A DNA stretch of 64,000 bases from Sphingobium sp. Its GTDB lineage: Bacteria > Pseudomonadota > Alphaproteobacteria > Sphingomonadales > Sphingomonadaceae. Of the stretch, positions 41,592 to 49,928 are shown piece by piece. Position 1 is the first letter of the stretch. Every line of letters starts with the position of its first letter. A model generated the notes under the pieces. The model searched no databases and was not told the origin of the DNA. It was given only the letters and a program-made list of their open reading frames with translations. The stretch lies in NCBI GenBank assembly GCA_035196065.1, contig CP136575.1, positions 1 to 64,000 on the forward strand. Reading direction: 5' to 3'. The translations under genes were made by a program, and so were the position numbers.

Positions 41592-43177
41592 GGCACCAGC
41601 ACGGTATCTTTGGGCGCAGGTAGCGCCTCAGGAAAATCAAGTGTATAGTGCAACCCGCGGCTTTCCTTGCGGGTCAGTGCACAGCGGATGATCAGATCGG
41701 CCACCTCGACAAGGTTGCGCAACTCGATGAGGTCGGGTGTCACGCGGAAGTGGCTGTAATAATCCTCGACCTCCTGCCTCAACAGGTCGATCCGGTGCTT
41801 GGCCCGCTCCAGCCTTTTGGTGGTGCGCACGATGCCGACAAAGTTCCACATGAATTGGCGGATTTCCCGCCAGCACTGGGCGATCACCACTTCTTCATCG
41901 CTGTCGGTCACACGGCTTTCATCCCATGGCCGGATCGGCGGAGGCGGCGGCAGGCTGTCCCAATTGGCATCAATATGGCGTGCGCAGGAATCGCCGAATA
42001 CGAAACATTCAAGGAGCGAATTGGACGCAAGGCGGTTTGCACCATGCAGGCCTGATTGGGTGACCTCGCCCGCGGCATAAAGCCCCGGCGCATCGGTGCA
42101 GCCGTTCAGATCAACCAGCACGCCGCCACAGGTGTAATGCTGCGCCGGCACAACCGGTATCGGTTCCTTGGTGATGTCGATGCCCAGACCCATCAGCTTT
42201 TCATAAATGTTGGGGAAATGCGCTTTCACGAAGTCCGCCGGTTTGTGGCTGATATCCAGATGGACATAATCTAGGCCGTCGCGCTTGATTTCGGCATCAT
42301 TGGCACGCGCAACAATATCGCGCGGGGCAAGTTCGGCACGCGGATCATAATCAGGCATGTAGCGATGCCCGGTTTTGGGGTTTTTCAATATCCCGCCTTC
42401 GCCGCGCACAGCCTCGGTAATCAGGAAATTCTTGATCTCCAGATTGTAGAGGCAGGTCGGATGGAACTGCATCATTTCCATGTTCGACGCACGGCATCCT
42501 GCGCGCCACGCCATGGCGATGCCGTCACCGGTCGCTCCGCGTGGTGCAGTTGAATAAAGATAGGTCCGCCCTGCCCCGCCGCTAGCAAGGATTGTCGCGC
42601 GCGCAGTGAAGGTTTCAACCAGGCCCGTCGCACGATTCAATGCATAGACGCCATGAATGCGCCCGCTTGTCGAAAAGCGAAGCTGGTGGCGCCCCAATAT
42701 CAGGTCAATCGCGACCATATCGGGAATGAGAGTGATGTTGGGATTGGCATGCGCGGCAGCTTCCAGCGCCTGCTGCACCGCCCAACCAGTAGCGTCATCC
42801 ACATGCACGATCCGCCGGTGGCTATGTCCGCCTTCGCGGGTCAGATGCCAGTCGCCCTTATCTGGGCCGTCAAGATTGAAAGGCACGCCGAGTTTTGCCA
42901 GCCGGTCGATTGCCTCAGGCGCATTTTCGACAACAAATTCGACGGTCGCACGGTTGTTCAGACCGCCACCGGCGATCATCGTATCCTCAATATGACTTTC
43001 AAAGGTGTCGCCGGGTTCAAGTACAGCGGCGATACCGCCCTGGGCCCAGGCGGTTGCACCGTCGGACAACGCGCCCTTGGCCAAAACCGCCACCTTGTAT
43101 TTCTGGGCAAGTTGCAGCGCAGCGGTCAGTCCGGCCGCGCCCGAACCAATGATGAGGATGTCGGATTTATGTGCCAC
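41588..43177 (-). CDS. nadB: L-aspartate oxidase
   Basis: 529 residues from a GTG start. NadB oxidises aspartate to iminoaspartate in NAD synthesis, with FAD. The FAD loop is IIGSGAAGLTAALQLA, and the region GATAWAQGGIAAVLEPGDTFESHIEDTMIAGGGL is the NadB signature. The substrate-binding REGGHSHRRIVH and HYTCGGVLVDLNGCTDAPGLYAAGEV follow. The C-terminal helical cap ends EALPAPKDTVLV. A GGGAAAAGAG stretch precedes the GTG. Other nad genes are not adjacent. Confidence 0.96.
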   Translation of the reverse strand: MAHKSDILIIGSGAAGLTAALQLAQKYKVAVLAKGALSDGATAWAQGGIAAVLEPGDTFESHIEDTMIAGGGLNNRATVEFVVENAPEAIDRLAKLGVPFNLDGPDKGDWHLTREGGHSHRRIVHVDDATGWAVQQALEAAAHANPNITLIPDMVAIDLILGRHQLRFSTSGRIHGVYALNRATGLVETFTARATILASGGAGRTYLYSTAPRGATGDGIAMAWRAGCRASNMEMMQFHPTCLYNLEIKNFLITEAVRGEGGILKNPKTGHRYMPDYDPRAELAPRDIVARANDAEIKRDGLDYVHLDISHKPADFVKAHFPNIYEKLMGLGIDITKEPIPVVPAQHYTCGGVLVDLNGCTDAPGLYAAGEVTQSGLHGANRLASNSLLECFVFGDSCARHIDANWDSLPPPPPIRPWDESRVTDSDEEVVIAQCWREIRQFMWNFVGIVRTTKRLERAKHRIDLLRQEVEDYYSHFRVTPDLIELRNLVEVADLIIRCALTRKESRGLHYTLDFPEALPAPKDTVLVP

Positions 43178-43271
43178 CTCTTTTCCCTGTGCTTTTGCAT
43201 ACGCGCTGTCAATTCCCGTGATTCCCGATCACACATAGGCAAAAGCCCGTAGAGTCAGAGGGTTGAACATC

Positions 43272-43348
43272 GGGGACTGCATCCCCAATTGCGACGAGGG
43301 ATGAAACAGGGATGCATGGCCGGCAGGGCTGCATCCTGTACTGCCGGC
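43272..43348 (+). promoter_or_regulatory. Structured leader before the OmpW gene
   Basis: The stretch holds a GGGGACTGCATCCCC hairpin (43272-43286) and a GCCGGCAG/CTGCCGGC hairpin (43319-43326 and 43341-43348). GGATGC or its complement occurs three times (43279-43284, 43310-43315, 43331-43336), so GGGATGC in the middle could pair with either flank, giving two exclusive folds. It ends 28 bases before the ATG. It could be a riboregulatory leader; no known riboswitch class was recognised. Confidence 0.4.
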
Positions 43349-43375
43349 TCAAGGACCAGATGGAGCTAGCTCATC

Positions 43376-44053
43376 ATGAAAACTACCACAAAAATGTTGG
43401 CAATGGCCGCTTTCGCGACCATGGCCGCGTCTCCCGCATTAGCCGAAGACCCGCAGGGCAAAATTCAGGTCAAGGCTTTTGCAACGCTGGTTGATCCCAG
43501 CGCCAAGATCACAAAGGTTAACACTGACCGCATCGGGCTTGCGGCAGGTTCCCAGACCAAGGCCGACACCAATGTGACGCCGACGGTTGCCATTGAATAT
43601 TTCCTGACGCCCAATGTGTCCGTCGAGACAATCGCCGGCGTCACCCAACATGATGTTGTTGGCGCAGGCGCACTGGCCGGGGCAAGGCTGGTTTCCAACG
43701 CCAACATCATTCCTGCAACTGTCACCGCAAAATATCATCTTGACCTTGGCGGCGGGTTCAAACCCTATCTGGGCGCAGGACCAAGCTATTTCATCATTTT
43801 CGGTGAGGAGCCGGATGCGACCGCACGCACGCTGGGCGCAACGCGTGTCGACCTTTCGAACGAACTCGGTCTTGCGCTGCAGGGTGGTATCGATTTTGCC
43901 CTCGACGATAGCGGCCTTGGCCTGTCGCTCGATGCAAAGCGGTATTTCATGAACACAACCGCCCGCTTTTTTGCTGGCAACGCTCTGGCGCTCAGCACCA
44001 AGCATGAACTTGACCCCTGGGTCGTCAGCGCCGGTATCAGCTACCGCTTCTGA
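43376..44053 (+). CDS. OmpW-family outer-membrane protein
   Basis: 225 residues, with signal peptide MKTTTKMLAMAAFATMAASPALA. The mature part has an OmpW-like eight-stranded beta barrel: GKIQVKAFATLVDPSAKITKVNTDR, NVTPTVAIEYFLTPNVSVETIAGVTQHDV, and the C-terminal DPWVVSAGISYRF, ending in the aromatic residue typical for Bam recognition. OmpW proteins form narrow hydrophobic channels for small compounds. A structured leader precedes it. Divergent from nadB. Confidence 0.92.
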   Translation: MKTTTKMLAMAAFATMAASPALAEDPQGKIQVKAFATLVDPSAKITKVNTDRIGLAAGSQTKADTNVTPTVAIEYFLTPNVSVETIAGVTQHDVVGAGALAGARLVSNANIIPATVTAKYHLDLGGGFKPYLGAGPSYFIIFGEEPDATARTLGATRVDLSNELGLALQGGIDFALDDSGLGLSLDAKRYFMNTTARFFAGNALALSTKHELDPWVVSAGISYRF

Positions 44054-44061
44054 ATGGGTGT

Positions 44062-44081
44062 CCCTTCCCTTCGGGGAAGGG
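44062..44081. terminator. Intergenic UUCG hairpin between OmpW and ABC genes
   Basis: CCCTTCCC (44062-44069) pairs with GGGAAGGG (44074-44081) around TTCG, a very stable tetraloop on the RNA. It sits between the converging ends of the OmpW and ABC genes. No T run follows on either strand, so termination may be partial or act as a 3' stabiliser for both. Confidence 0.5.
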
Positions 44082-44083
44082 GC

Positions 44084-45007
44084 CTATTCGGCCGATCCGC
44101 TGGTGAGGCTGAGGAACACATCCTCAAGATCGGCCTCCTTGGTGGTCACATCTATGATGCCCAGGCCCAGGCCTTGAACGGCTGCAAGCACCTCTCCCGC
44201 GTTCATGCGGTCCTTGTTATAGGTGATCTCTATCGTACGGTCGGCGATCCGTTCCACCTTTTCAAATGCAGGATGCGCAGGCACGGTATCAATATCGCGG
44301 TCAAGGGTCAGGAGAACGGCTTTCTCGCGCGCCATTCCCACCAGTTCGCGCGTCGGCTTATCCGCAATCAACCGGCCATGGTTGATGATCGCGATCCGGT
44401 CGCACAATTGCTCCGCCTCTTCGAGATAATGGGTGGTCAGAACGACGGTGGTGCCACCCTTGTTCAATTCGACCACATAATCCCACAATTGCTGGCGCAA
44501 CTCGATATCGACCCCGGCGGTCGGTTCGTCGAGCACAATTACCGGCGGCGAATGCACCATTGCCTTTGCCACCAGCAACCGCCGCTTCATCCCGCCTGAA
44601 AGCGTGCGGGCATAGGCATTGGCCTTATCTTCCAGCCTTACCGCCCGCAACAACTCCATCGAGCGCCGCTTGGCCTTAGGCACGCCATAAAGGCCCGCAT
44701 AAAGTTCCAGTGTCTCAAACGGCGTGAAAAAGGGGTCGAACATGATTTCCTGAGGCACAATGCCGATAGATGCCTTTGCATTGCGCGGGTTGGCATCGAT
44801 ATCGAAACCCCAGATGCTCGCCGTGCCGGCGCTTTTCTGCACCATGCCGGCAAGGATATTGATCAGCGTAGATTTACCCGCACCATTGGGACCAAGCAGG
44901 CCGAATATCGACCCGCGCTGAACATCGAAACTGACGCCATCTAGCGCCTGTTTCCCAGAGGCATAGGTTTTGCAAAGATCGCGGATCGAAATAGCTGCAT
45001 CATTCAT
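44084..45007 (-). CDS. ABC transporter ATP-binding protein
   Basis: 307 residues from the ATG at 45007. It has one ATPase domain: Walker A GPNGAGKST, the signature LSGGMKRRLLVAKAM, Walker B VIVLDEPTAGVD and H-loop TTHYLEEAEQ. The domain ends around residue 220; the C-terminal extension (TIEITYNKDRMNAGEVLAAVQGLGLGIIDVTT) resembles the drug-export (DRA) class. No permease gene is next to it, so the partner is elsewhere. A GTG two codons earlier is an alternative start. Confidence 0.93.
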   Translation of the reverse strand: MNDAAISIRDLCKTYASGKQALDGVSFDVQRGSIFGLLGPNGAGKSTLINILAGMVQKSAGTASIWGFDIDANPRNAKASIGIVPQEIMFDPFFTPFETLELYAGLYGVPKAKRRSMELLRAVRLEDKANAYARTLSGGMKRRLLVAKAMVHSPPVIVLDEPTAGVDIELRQQLWDYVVELNKGGTTVVLTTHYLEEAEQLCDRIAIINHGRLIADKPTRELVGMAREKAVLLTLDRDIDTVPAHPAFEKVERIADRTIEITYNKDRMNAGEVLAAVQGLGLGIIDVTTKEADLEDVFLSLTSGSAE

Positions 45008-45064
45008 AGACACAAATCGATAGCCGAGCCTGTCAGGCCGCGCAATGCAAGGCTGTGTTGCAAC

Positions 45065-45084
45065 CGGTTAAGCTGCGTTAACCG
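45065..45084. promoter_or_regulatory. Inverted repeat in the 323-base gap before the DUF4402 gene
   Basis: CGGTTAA (45065-45071) and TTAACCG (45078-45084) form a perfect 7-base inverted repeat with a six-base gap. It lies 58 bases upstream of the ABC gene start and 250 before the DUF4402 start. TTAACC resembles CtrA half-sites, but arrangement and spacing differ. The remainder of the 45008-45330 gap shows no gene or structure I can support. Confidence 0.35.
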
Positions 45085-45330
45085 TAAACACTAAGCCAAT
45101 GTTGCAGCCCGGTGTGACAGACACTGTCCATGAGCGGGGCAAATAAAGTTCTTCTGGCTGTACGATTCGTGCGAGCGAGCAGTTGGCTGTCTGCCAAGGA
45201 TAAGGCACGCCCGTCTGCATTCCGGAAGCTCGCTGCATACATCCCGGCCGTGCAAGGCCCAAAGCAATCCGGAAAGACGGGCAACCGCAAATTTACTGTC
45301 CATTTACAGCTTCTTGCTAAAAGCTGTGGA

Positions 45331-45879
45331 ATGGGATGTCGCTCCACATATATTGCGCGCTTTGCGACTTGGGCTGCAGTGTCGCTGACCTGTATCGGCT
45401 TCGTGACGCCTGCACATGCAGATGCCGAACGCACCCAATCACAAGTTGGCGTGGTCACGCGGCTCAGCTTCATCCAAACGGAAGAACTCAGTTTCGGCCA
45501 GATCTTCGCCAGCAATGCCAGTGGCACCATTACAGTCGCCCCCAGTGGCGTGCGATCACGCACAGGCGGCGTCACATTGACCGGCAACACACATCATACT
45601 GCCATTTTTGCCGGTTTCGGTCAGCCAAACCAGCGCGTCCAGATCTCGCTGGGCAGCAACAGCATTTTCCTGACAGGCCCGGGAACGCGGATGCGGGCGC
45701 ACACATTTGTCATTGGTAGCACACCGACCGCCGTGCTTACGACGACGCCGCGCGTCTTTCGTATTGCCACGCCCAGCGGCGGCTTTGCCTTTCCAGTCGG
45801 TGCAACGCTTGACGTCAATGCCAACCAGGCGCCCGGCACATATCGCGGCACTTGGACCATTACGCTGAATTACCAGTAA
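45331..45879 (+). CDS. Secreted DUF4402 protein
   Basis: 182 residues from the ATG at 45331, which gives a signal peptide (IARFATWAAVSLTCIGFVTPAHA). A longer open frame starts at 45130 but has no family character there. The mature part is a DUF4402 domain (FIQTEELSFGQIFASNASGTITVAPSGVRSRTGGVTLTGNTHHTAIFAGFG, TLDVNANQAPGTYRGTWTITLNYQ), whose beta-sandwich is pilin- or adhesin-like. Such proteins are often secreted to the surface. No chaperone-usher genes are adjacent, so it is probably stand-alone. Confidence 0.85.
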   Translation: MGCRSTYIARFATWAAVSLTCIGFVTPAHADAERTQSQVGVVTRLSFIQTEELSFGQIFASNASGTITVAPSGVRSRTGGVTLTGNTHHTAIFAGFGQPNQRVQISLGSNSIFLTGPGTRMRAHTFVIGSTPTAVLTTTPRVFRIATPSGGFAFPVGATLDVNANQAPGTYRGTWTITLNYQ

Positions 45880-45923
45880 ACTCGCCCGTTGCGGGGCACG
45901 CCGCGCTTTGCTAACGGCCGCGG

Positions 45924-46127
45924 ATGACCCAAGCTCCTGAAACTCTTTTCGTCCGCACCCGCCGCATCGCCTGCGATGGCAGCGGTGATAGTGTGCCCGC
46001 AGCGCTCGGCCACCCGCGCGTGTGGCTGGAAATCGACGAAAGCGGCTATGTCGAATGCGGTTATTGCGACCGCCGTTTCGTGCTGGTCGGCGGCCCGGCG
46101 GACAAGGGCGAAGCGAAGACAGGCTGA
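45924..46127 (+). CDS. Small zinc-finger protein (CHCC type)
   Basis: 67 residues. The pattern IACDGSGDSVPAALGHPRVWLEIDESGYVECGYCDRRFVL has Cys17, His29, Cys45 and Cys48 arranged as a CHCC zinc site, as in the C-terminal part of the mitochondrial complex I subunit NDUFS6. In alphaproteobacteria this small protein is often found free and may support complex I assembly. tldD starts 41 bases downstream of its stop. Confidence 0.88.
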   Translation: MTQAPETLFVRTRRIACDGSGDSVPAALGHPRVWLEIDESGYVECGYCDRRFVLVGGPADKGEAKTG

Positions 46128-46167
46128 ACACCCTTTCCTTGTGCGCGCGACTGCCTATATCGGGCCT

Positions 46168-47595
46168 ATGAGCATTACAGATCCGCGCAGCTTTCTTTAC
46201 CAACCCGGCCTTCTAGATCCCGATGGCGCCATGCGCGTGACGCGCGATGCCCTGCAATCGTGTGACGACGGCGAACTTTACCTGCAGTATAGCGCAAGCG
46301 AGAGTTTCGGTTTTGATGACGGCCGTCTGAAAATGGCTGACTATTCGACCGCATCAGGCTTTGGCCTGCGCGGCGTTTCGGGCGAAATGACTGGGTTCAG
46401 CCACGCCAATGACATCAGCGAAGGCGCAATTCGCCGCGCCGCCGAAACGCTGCAACTGCTCGATCCGGCCAAGGGGCAAGCCGCCCCGCCGCCGCGTAAG
46501 AACAACCGCCATCTTTACACCGATGGCAATCCGCTTGATCTGGTACCCTTCGCCAAAAAGGTCGAGCTTTGCCAGAAAATCGATGCCGCCGCCCGTGCGC
46601 GCGACCCGCGTGTAGCGCAGGTTTCGGTAAGCCTTGCGGGTAGCTGGTCAGTGATCGAGATCGTGCGAGCCGATGGCTTTGTCGCAACTGATATCCGCCC
46701 GCTTGTGCGCCTCAATGTCTCAATCGTGACCGAGGAAAATGGGCGCCGCGAAACGGGCGTTTTCGGCTTTGGCGGGCGCAAGCTGTATGATGACCTGTTT
46801 GACGAGGCAGCTTGGAATCGCGCGATTGACGAAGCGCTAGCACAATCCTTGACGAATCTGCGATCGGTTGACGCCCCTGCCGGCGAAATGACCGTCCTGC
46901 TCGGCCCTGGCTGGCCCGGTGTGCTGCTGCACGAAGCTGTTGGCCATGGGCTTGAAGGCGATTTCAACCGCAAGGGCACGTCGGCCTTTTCGGGGAAGAT
47001 CGGCCAGCTCGTCGCTGCGCCGGGGGTGACGGTGGTGGATGATGGCACAATTGCCGACCGCCGTGGATCGCTATCCATCGACGATGAAGGTACGCCTACG
47101 CAGGAAAATGTGCTGATCGAGGACGGCATCCTCAAAGGCTATATGCAGGACAGGCTGAACGCCCGACTGATGGGCGTAGCCCCTACCGGAAATGGCCGCC
47201 GCCAATCCTATGCCCATGCACCCATGCCGCGCATGACCAACACCTTCATGAAAGGCGGTAACGACGATCCTGCAGAATTGCTGAGCCGGGTGAAGGATGG
47301 CATTTTTGCCAAAAGCTTTGGTGGCGGACAAGTCGACATTGTTTCGGGCAAGTTCGTGTTCAGTTGCACCGAGGCCTATCGCGTCAAAAATGGCAAACTG
47401 GGCGATCCGATCAAGGGCGCAACATTGATCGGCGATGGGCCGACGTCGCTGACCAAGGTGATCGGTATCGGCAATGACATGGCACTCGACGAAGGCATTG
47501 GCGTGTGCGGCAAGGGCGGGCAAAGCGTGCCTGCCGGCGTCGGCCAGCCAACGACATTGGTCAGCGCGCTAACTGTGGGTGGTACGGCCGGCTGA
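46168..47595 (+). CDS. tldD: Metalloprotease TldD
   Basis: 475 residues from the ATG at 46168. TldD acts with TldE/PmbA to degrade unfolded peptides and mature microcin-type peptides. The zinc motif is HEAVGHGLEGD (HExxxH), followed by the conserved Cys in VFSCTEAYRVKNGKLGDPIKGATL and GIGVCGKGGQSVPAGVGQPTT near the C-terminus. tldE is not seen here. An open frame continues upstream through the zinc-finger gene in another phase and is not used. Confidence 0.95.
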   Translation: MSITDPRSFLYQPGLLDPDGAMRVTRDALQSCDDGELYLQYSASESFGFDDGRLKMADYSTASGFGLRGVSGEMTGFSHANDISEGAIRRAAETLQLLDPAKGQAAPPPRKNNRHLYTDGNPLDLVPFAKKVELCQKIDAAARARDPRVAQVSVSLAGSWSVIEIVRADGFVATDIRPLVRLNVSIVTEENGRRETGVFGFGGRKLYDDLFDEAAWNRAIDEALAQSLTNLRSVDAPAGEMTVLLGPGWPGVLLHEAVGHGLEGDFNRKGTSAFSGKIGQLVAAPGVTVVDDGTIADRRGSLSIDDEGTPTQENVLIEDGILKGYMQDRLNARLMGVAPTGNGRRQSYAHAPMPRMTNTFMKGGNDDPAELLSRVKDGIFAKSFGGGQVDIVSGKFVFSCTEAYRVKNGKLGDPIKGATLIGDGPTSLTKVIGIGNDMALDEGIGVCGKGGQSVPAGVGQPTTLVSALTVGGTAG

Positions 47596-47696
47596 TCGGC
47601 CGGGCGAGGCCGAGGCGGTTGCTGCAGGCGACAACTGGCAAGGGACTTGCCGAGGCTCACCCCGAGGACTATCCAGGATACAAGAAGAATCGGGTC

Positions 47697-47740
47697 GCAT
47701 AACCCGCCGGTGCAATCCGCCGGCCAAGACGGAGTTATGC
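47697..47740 (+). promoter_or_regulatory. Inverted repeat enclosing a ribosome-binding site
   Basis: GCATAAC (47697-47703) and GTTATGC (47734-47740) form a perfect inverted pair around the GGAG at 47731-47734, ending just before the ATG at 47742. If folded in RNA the arms would hide the translation start. CCGCCGG also occurs twice inside (47704-47710 and 47717-47723). Confidence 0.35.
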
Positions 47741-47741
47741 C

Positions 47742-48935
47742 ATGTCTGCTTCGACCCGTATCCCTGCCGCCTTTATCCTTGCTTCGCTGATCGGGGTCGT
47801 TCCTGGTTCAGCGCAAAAGACAACTGGTCCCAAGGCCCAATATGCAATGGACGTTCAGACCATGTCCGGCATGGGAATGGGCAGCATGATGGGTGGCGGG
47901 CTTGGCGCGCTGCTTGGCGGCGGCGGCAATGAAAACTACATGCTCGACCTGCGGCTGACATCGGCAGTTGCGGCGCCGGTTCAACCCGAAAAGGGCGACC
48001 ATTTCTTTCTGCCTAGCGCCAAGATGGGAAAATCGGTGCCTTTGCTGGGTGACGTTCCGGGCAAACCGACCGCACCCGACGAGAGCTATGAAGGCGACCG
48101 CAACTTCGAAAAGCCCAAGGGGCGCATCCTGATATTCTGGGGCTGCAATGAAAAGGCCCCCAAGGGGCAGCCGTTCATCATCGATTTCGCCAAGATGCCA
48201 ACCGCGAAAATGCCGCCCAACATGCCGCAGGCGATGCAGGGCTATCGCGCCGCTGCACAGGCGCGCGATGAGAACGCCGCCTGGTGGCCAAACGGCAGGA
48301 ATAGCAAGCAACCAAAGTCTGGATCATCGCTGCGCGGCGAACATCGCATCGCGAGCAATTTCACGCCCGAAATCAAATTCGCGCTGGCAAACGACTATAT
48401 GGCGGCACTCAAGATCGCAGTCGGCGAAGGCGCAGCGGTCCAGCTCAACTGGAACAGCGTACCGACCGCGACAGGTTACGCCGCCTGGGTGATGGGTGAG
48501 ATGGAACGGTCAGGACAAGGTGGCGACATGGTGATGTGGACCTCAGCCAACAATCGTGATTTTGGCGAAAGCATGGGCTGGCTATCCCCCGCAGAGGTGC
48601 AGCGCCAGATCGCGGCGAAAAATATTATGCCACCTTCGCAGACCAGCTGCGCTATTCCCGCCGAAGCGAGAGCCGCTGCAGGAGGCATGATGTTCGGCAG
48701 CATGAATGCCTTTGGGCCTGAGGAGAATTTCGCCTTCCCACCCAAACCGACCGACCCCAAAGCGGTCTGGAATATCGAATGGACGGCCAAGGCGCGCTTC
48801 AAATCCTTTGCGAGCTTCATGGTCGGCATGGGTGATGGCGCAATGGGCGGCGCCTCTGCACCCGCTGCCGAGCCCAAGAAGAAAAAACCATGCAAGGGTC
48901 CGTTGGGCATTCCGATTCCTGGAACGAGTTGCTGA
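47742..48935 (+). CDS. Exported protein with Gly/Met-rich stretch, unknown function
   Basis: 397 residues with a signal peptide (AAFILASLIGVVPGSAQ). After it comes a Met/Gly-rich segment (MSGMGMGSMMGGGLGALLGGGG), then a long region with paired Cys (FWGCNEKAPKGQPF and QTSCAIPAEA) and a C-terminal KKKKPCKGPLGIPIPGTSC. The Met/Gly-rich stretch recalls metal-binding or low-complexity linkers. I do not recognise the family and do not assign a function. No obvious operon; tldD lies 146 bases upstream. Confidence 0.72.
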   Translation: MSASTRIPAAFILASLIGVVPGSAQKTTGPKAQYAMDVQTMSGMGMGSMMGGGLGALLGGGGNENYMLDLRLTSAVAAPVQPEKGDHFFLPSAKMGKSVPLLGDVPGKPTAPDESYEGDRNFEKPKGRILIFWGCNEKAPKGQPFIIDFAKMPTAKMPPNMPQAMQGYRAAAQARDENAAWWPNGRNSKQPKSGSSLRGEHRIASNFTPEIKFALANDYMAALKIAVGEGAAVQLNWNSVPTATGYAAWVMGEMERSGQGGDMVMWTSANNRDFGESMGWLSPAEVQRQIAAKNIMPPSQTSCAIPAEARAAAGGMMFGSMNAFGPEENFAFPPKPTDPKAVWNIEWTAKARFKSFASFMVGMGDGAMGGASAPAAEPKKKKPCKGPLGIPIPGTSC

Positions 48936-49086
48936 CCGGCAGCCATAAAGACCGATTAGTCTGGACTGCACCCGTTGGCTTTGGCAGACCATGCCTATGG
49001 CAGATTGTTTCGACGCGCCGGACACCACGCATTTCGAAATGATCCGCAGGGTCGTCCTGTATCTCACCAGATCGGCGGAATAGAAA

Positions 49087-49788
49087 GTGCACGCCATCAA
49101 GGTTGCGACTTACAATATCCGCAAGGCCGTCGGCACCGACCGGCGCCGTGACCCGGCCCGGATCATTGAGGTATTGCGCGAAATAGATGCCGATATCGTC
49201 GCGCTGCAGGAAGCCGACCGGCGGTTCGGCAACCGGATGAGCGCACTGCCCCATCACATGCTGTTTGAACAAAGCGACTATGTGCCGGTCGAGATTGGCG
49301 GACGTCCGCAAAGCATCGGTTGGCATGGCAACGCACTGCTCGTCCGCAAGGGCACCGAGGTGCGGCACAGCGAGATCGTGCCGCTGCCCACACTCGAGCC
49401 GCGTGGCGCGGTGCTGGCAGAGATCATCATGCATGGACGGCCATTGCGGATCATCGGCACCCATCTTGATCTATCCGGCCTGTGGCGACGGCGGCAGATT
49501 CGCGCGCTTCTGGCCCGTCTGGACGGCGCCACGCACCATTTGCCCACCGTGTTGATGGGCGATTTCAATCAATGGTCGGATCGCGGGGCTTTATCCGAGT
49601 TCGCGTTTCACCATCATCGGTTGGTGAAGACTCCCCCCAGTTTTCACAGCACTCGGCCGGTGGCGCGGCTCGATCGCATCATCGTCAGCCATGATATCGG
49701 CGTCGAAAGCTGCGGCGCCCATGACAGCGCGCTTACCAAACGCGCATCCGATCATCTGCCATTATGGGCGAGCCTGAATATTGCCTAA
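49087..49788 (+). CDS. Endonuclease/exonuclease/phosphatase-fold protein
   Basis: 233 residues from a GTG start. The EEP fold is evident: VATYNIRKAVGTDRRRDPARIIEVLREIDADIVALQEAD (Asn and Glu metal site), MGDFNQWSDRGALSEF (Asp-Asn pair) and the C-terminal SDHLPLWASLN. The family includes nucleases, phosphodiesterases and lipid phosphatases, so the substrate is open. No signal peptide. The next gene, glnK, is behind its own sigma-54 promoter. Confidence 0.9.
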   Translation: MHAIKVATYNIRKAVGTDRRRDPARIIEVLREIDADIVALQEADRRFGNRMSALPHHMLFEQSDYVPVEIGGRPQSIGWHGNALLVRKGTEVRHSEIVPLPTLEPRGAVLAEIIMHGRPLRIIGTHLDLSGLWRRRQIRALLARLDGATHHLPTVLMGDFNQWSDRGALSEFAFHHHRLVKTPPSFHSTRPVARLDRIIVSHDIGVESCGAHDSALTKRASDHLPLWASLNIA

Positions 49789-49790
49789 TT

Positions 49791-49818
49791 TTTAATCAGT
49801 GTGTTTTTGCTGATTAAA
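49791..49818. promoter_or_regulatory. AT-rich inverted repeat upstream of glnK
   Basis: TTTAATCAG (49791-49799) and CTGATTAAA (49810-49818) pair over a 10-base gap, beginning three bases after the nuclease-fold gene's stop. T-rich sequence follows. It could be a weak terminator of that gene or an upstream site of the sigma-54 promoter about 70-90 bases away. Confidence 0.4.
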
Positions 49819-49879
49819 TTTTAGTCAATTTGCTTGCTGCATTGCGGCATAATGCCCCCGTTTCCCGCCTGTCCGCATT

Positions 49880-49895
49880 TGGCACGCCCTTTGCA
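49880..49895 (+). promoter_or_regulatory. Sigma-54 promoter of glnK-amtB
   Basis: TGGCACG-N4-TTGCA at 49880-49895 has the invariant GG and GC exactly ten bases apart, the consensus of RpoN promoters (-24/-12). Transcription would begin near 49906, 23 bases before the glnK GTG. In this setting NtrC activates it under nitrogen limitation, which is established for glnK-amtB in other bacteria and inferred here. Confidence 0.9.
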
Positions 49896-49928
49896 TTATG
49901 GTTCCCTGCAATCATCAAGGGGGCGCGT

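Noticed and set aside
44062-44081. Full rho-independent terminator between the OmpW and ABC genes
   Set aside because: The hairpin is very stable but has no T run on either strand, so it is recorded as a hairpin with modest confidence only.
45065-45084. CtrA binding site
   Set aside because: The CtrA motif is two direct TTAA half-sites seven bases apart. Here the halves are inverted with a six-base gap.
45130-45330. Upstream extension of the DUF4402 gene
   Set aside because: The extension has no signal peptide at its start and no family similarity; the ATG at 45331 directly begins a signal peptide.
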